64,000 nucleotides of DNA from Silene conica. Lineage: Eukaryota > Streptophyta > Magnoliopsida > Caryophyllales > Caryophyllaceae. Made by a program: the position numbers and the translations under genes. Under the pieces are notes generated by a model. It saw only the letters and a list, made by a program, of their open reading frames with translations, made no database searches and was not told the DNA's origin. Location: assembly GCA_029255685.2 (NCBI GenBank), contig CM055315.2, positions 70,709,681 to 70,773,680 on the forward strand, given 5' to 3'. Below are positions 61,460 to 64,000 of the stretch, piece after piece (position 1 is the stretch's first letter; every line of letters begins with the position of its first letter).

Positions 61460-62814
61460 GGTTTGTTACATTCATTACTAATCACCATTTCCAACTTGTT
61501 TATCACTCCTTTTTTTCCATTAATTCAGTCCATTTAGCACACACAAATAGGTGGGTATACACTAAATAATTTATGAATATTTCAAAGGGCCCAAACTAAT
61601 TAACCCGCTTATTTCTAGGTTGGCCCATGTTTGCTCAAAGCTTATATTTGATCACATGTGTTATAGATTCATTTACCAACCTCCTAAACATCGTTGTCAG
61701 TCAACACATTACTAAATATAAAGTTCCTAAACTACCCCTCCCTCACACTCCCCCTTCTCTTCATAATTTAACAAAAAAAAATCATCATAGTTTGGTAGAT
61801 TAGAGACCGAAGTAGGATAGATTATTCTTATTCGGGTCAAATCCGGGTTTGAAACCAACAACAATCGCATTCTTATAGTTCAAATCCGATTGAAATAACG
61901 AATTTATTCTAATTCCGTCACGAATCAAGGAATCTATCCTACTTACGTCTCTAATCTTAATTCGGGTCCGGGAATCCTTGAAAGCAGCTTTTGGAATGCG
62001 AAGCAACAAATGGAGAGAAAATTTTGCTACCACAAAAGACCACACATATCAAGATATGAATGTCAACCCGAATAAAACTATTGATGGACATTAATTTCTA
62101 CATGCTACGACCTATTAATCACCAAATTTGCGAGCAATTACTTCCAAGTTCCAATGACAAGATCGATAAAGAACAAAAGCATATTCATGAAAAGAATACT
62201 GGAATTAAAACGACTAGGAAACAGGAAGAGAGGAGAAAGACTGAGAAAGGTGGAAGACTCATATGTCACAGGTGAACAACAAGTCAACATACTTTATCAT
62301 TAACCGACATAAGTGATATCCTATCTTCCGTGGCTGAATCCAGTTCTACTATCTAGTCATGTTCGCCTTGCAATTGTATTTCTCATTCAACGCCTCAAAA
62401 ATGACCAACATAAGAAGTTCAACCATTTGATCATCATCCATTTCTGTATTCTCCACCCAATTAAACTCTAAATCAAAGTAAAGATGGCAAGATAACCCCT
62501 ACAAGCAGCATATAATGTAACATTGCAAATTTGAGAGTTGTGATACGTCTCATGTGAATAGAGTAAAATTTTACAAATTAGGAAAAAAATAAACACCTCT
62601 TTCTTTGTCTCTGATTTCTTTCTTACTATCATGAATAGCGGTGTTTTTCCTACCTCACATAAGCTTGCTTGATGTTTATGACTATTTTGTGAAACCAGAA
62701 GATTATACTGCGAAACTAGAAACCTATATTGTGAAACATATTCATAAAAGGTTGATTTTGTTTAGTTTTCTTATATTGTGATTCCTAGAAACCTGCTTAT
62801 ATTTATATTTGTTT
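61460..62814. other. Spacer, no gene recognised
   Basis: Left part is promoter side of the DUF538 gene. ORFs at 61800-62045 and 62060-62275 lack known motifs; the first lies in a repeat with CGAATCAAGG / TCCGGG strings. Confidence 0.5.
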
Positions 62815-62885
62815 ATCTACGTGGGACTCGAACCCGCACCTTGCGCAATAACACAATACTCAACCTTTTGAGCACAAAATTAGGT
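62815..62885 (-). repeat. SINE head (tRNA-like), minus strand
   Basis: On the minus strand TGCTCAAAAGGTTGAG (A-box region) is followed after about 30 bases by GCGGGTTCGAGTCCCACG (B box and T-arm-like). It lacks a full cloverleaf, so a SINE or tRNA relic rather than a gene. Confidence 0.5.
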
Positions 62886-62956
62886 CTAAGGTTCACATAA
62901 TCAGGTCTAAGCATCACAAAATCAGGTCAAGGTTTGACAAAATCAGGTCTATGTTT
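62873..62956 (+). repeat. 21-bp minisatellite, four units
   Basis: Units of the form CACAAAATCAGGTCTAAGGTT, differing at 2-5 positions. Confidence 0.85.
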
Positions 62957-63850
62957 GATCAGAATAAGAAATGGAAGCCTAATTCACCTGGTACCCTAAT
63001 TAAAACAACGTTGCACCCTCAGATATATCCACAATCAACAAACATATCGATCATATCATGAAAGTGATATACATCATGTGCAGGTTTATTCGGGTCAATT
63101 TTCTAGGGTTACGATACTAACTTACTTGAGCCTACGATTAGTAATTAAATGCTCGTATTTATTATGGAGTTTATCATGTTTAGGATAGTCATGTTTAGAC
63201 TACGCAGAATAGTAGAAACAGCCTGGAAAAACATCCTACTATTACTGCATGTATGATTGTGTTATGAGTGAAAATGTAGTCTTGTTTCTTTCTCTCTTCA
63301 CCTCGCACAGTAAATGGCTGGCCAAACAACGATTGCGCACCAGTAATATTTGTTGTTAAAACGAGAATTAAGGAAGCTCCTGCAAAAGCAAAGCTGGTAG
63401 GACAGTCGAAGTAAAGTAACTCATCCCTTCAGGAAAAAAATTGGAAAACTGAAAAAAAAGGCATATAGATTTTGATGCTCGACATTTACCAGGTTAAATA
63501 AAAAAATCAAGAACACATCATATATGACTTATCAGGGATAGTCATTCAGAATGCAGGCCAATTTTACACTAAAGAAAAGCAAATTCAAAAAAATATAGTT
63601 TTGATGGAACCCTGCAAGATGCTAGTGTTCTATACACACTGGCTTGGTAGTTAGGAGTAGGAGAAACGAAGTGGAAAACAAAGAGCCAACTTGATAAAAC
63701 TTAGTAATCAGGGATTGCAGCAAAACGATAACCCGCAGCGCCCCTTCAAGAATAATAGGCAATCTGAATCTTATAAAATCCTGCAGCTAACAGTTAAAGG
63801 CATATTAATGATCTTATGAAGAGATAATAACGAGCTTTCATAACCAATAC
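62957..63850. other. Spacer, no gene recognised
   Basis: No ORF above background, no motif seen. Confidence 0.5.
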
Positions 63851-64000
63851 TGATGGCCGGTTTTTGTCGTCGATACCGGCATCAAACACATTTATAAAGA
63901 ACCCAAATTAAGTAGTATAATCGGGTTATCGTTCGCGAAGACGGTGGGGATAGTTGTATAGTTATGCTTTAATTTAAGTATGAGTCGGGGTAAAAGGTTT
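63851..64000 (+). repeat. Second copy of the 18951-20655 LTR family, cut by the window end
   Basis: Begins TGATGGCCGGTTTTTGTCGTCG and continues with CCCAAATTAAGTAGTATAAT, GACGGTGGGGA and AGTTGTATA, in the same order as 18951-19100, same orientation, with moderate divergence. Confidence 0.8.

Noticed and set aside
61800-62275. Two ORFs of 81 and 71 codons
   Set aside because: No known motif, no signal or splice support, and repeat-like composition.

Overview
This is plant nuclear DNA, AT-rich and crowded with transposable elements. Spliced genes, LTR elements primed by initiator methionine tRNA, a LINE, Helitron ends, MITEs and a nuclear-type tRNA-Ala all point to a flowering plant. Recurrent strings such as ACTCCGTAT, GACGGATATATCCGTCACAAG-like MITEs and CTCGATCGAG palindromes suggest Caryophyllales, perhaps the pink family, but that assignment rests on repeat style only.

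Layout. 1-4371: 3' part of a Copia element with an open gag-pol frame and its 3' LTR. 4372-5285: host DNA with a short signal-peptide-like ORF (+) and the first exon of a probable organelle RRM protein (-). 5286-8609: spacer with a Helitron end, a frameshifted mariner-like transposase and a CACTA terminus. 8619-9453: non-autonomous Mutator-like element with a 9-bp target duplication. 9488-about 30300: an old Gypsy element on the minus strand, cut into four gag/protease pieces by three later insertions: a gag-only Copia-type element (9915-18193), a solo LTR (18951-20655) and a nearly complete Copia element on the minus strand (20751-29360). Each insertion has a 5-bp target duplication. 30479-32700: a Helitron end, an AT-rich tandem array and a GC-rich repeat relic.

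32843-38043 is the main host gene, a complete 13-exon GH1 beta-glucosidase of 511 residues with MITEs in its introns. 38604-46854 is a 3'-complete LINE with a 14-bp target duplication, broken by frameshifts and by a solo LTR (44354-45347) of the same family as the minus-strand Copia. 47537-47609 is tRNA-Ala(UGC). 48014-48658 is a hAT-type MITE. 48695-56100 is a Helitron-rich zone with several 3' hairpin ends, two fragments of the helicase C-terminus and a small element with LTR-like repeats holding a captured, intron-bearing gene fragment. 57426-58957 holds a hAT-like relic and a MITE. 60478-61167 (-) is a two-exon DUF538 gene. 62815-62956 holds a tRNA-like SINE head and a 21-bp minisatellite. 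The window ends inside a second copy of the solo-LTR family (63851-64000).

Host functions that look intact are the beta-glucosidase, the DUF538 protein and the tRNA; the RRM gene is seen only as exon 1. No bacterial-style system, CRISPR array or operon is present. The most notable biology is the pair of related Copia elements: one with gag only and 99.8% identical LTRs, the other with gag and pol. They share PPT, PBS type, LTR start and part of the 3' non-coding region, which suggests a non-autonomous/helper relation. Next in interest are the GC-rich palindrome arrays inside two retroelement families.
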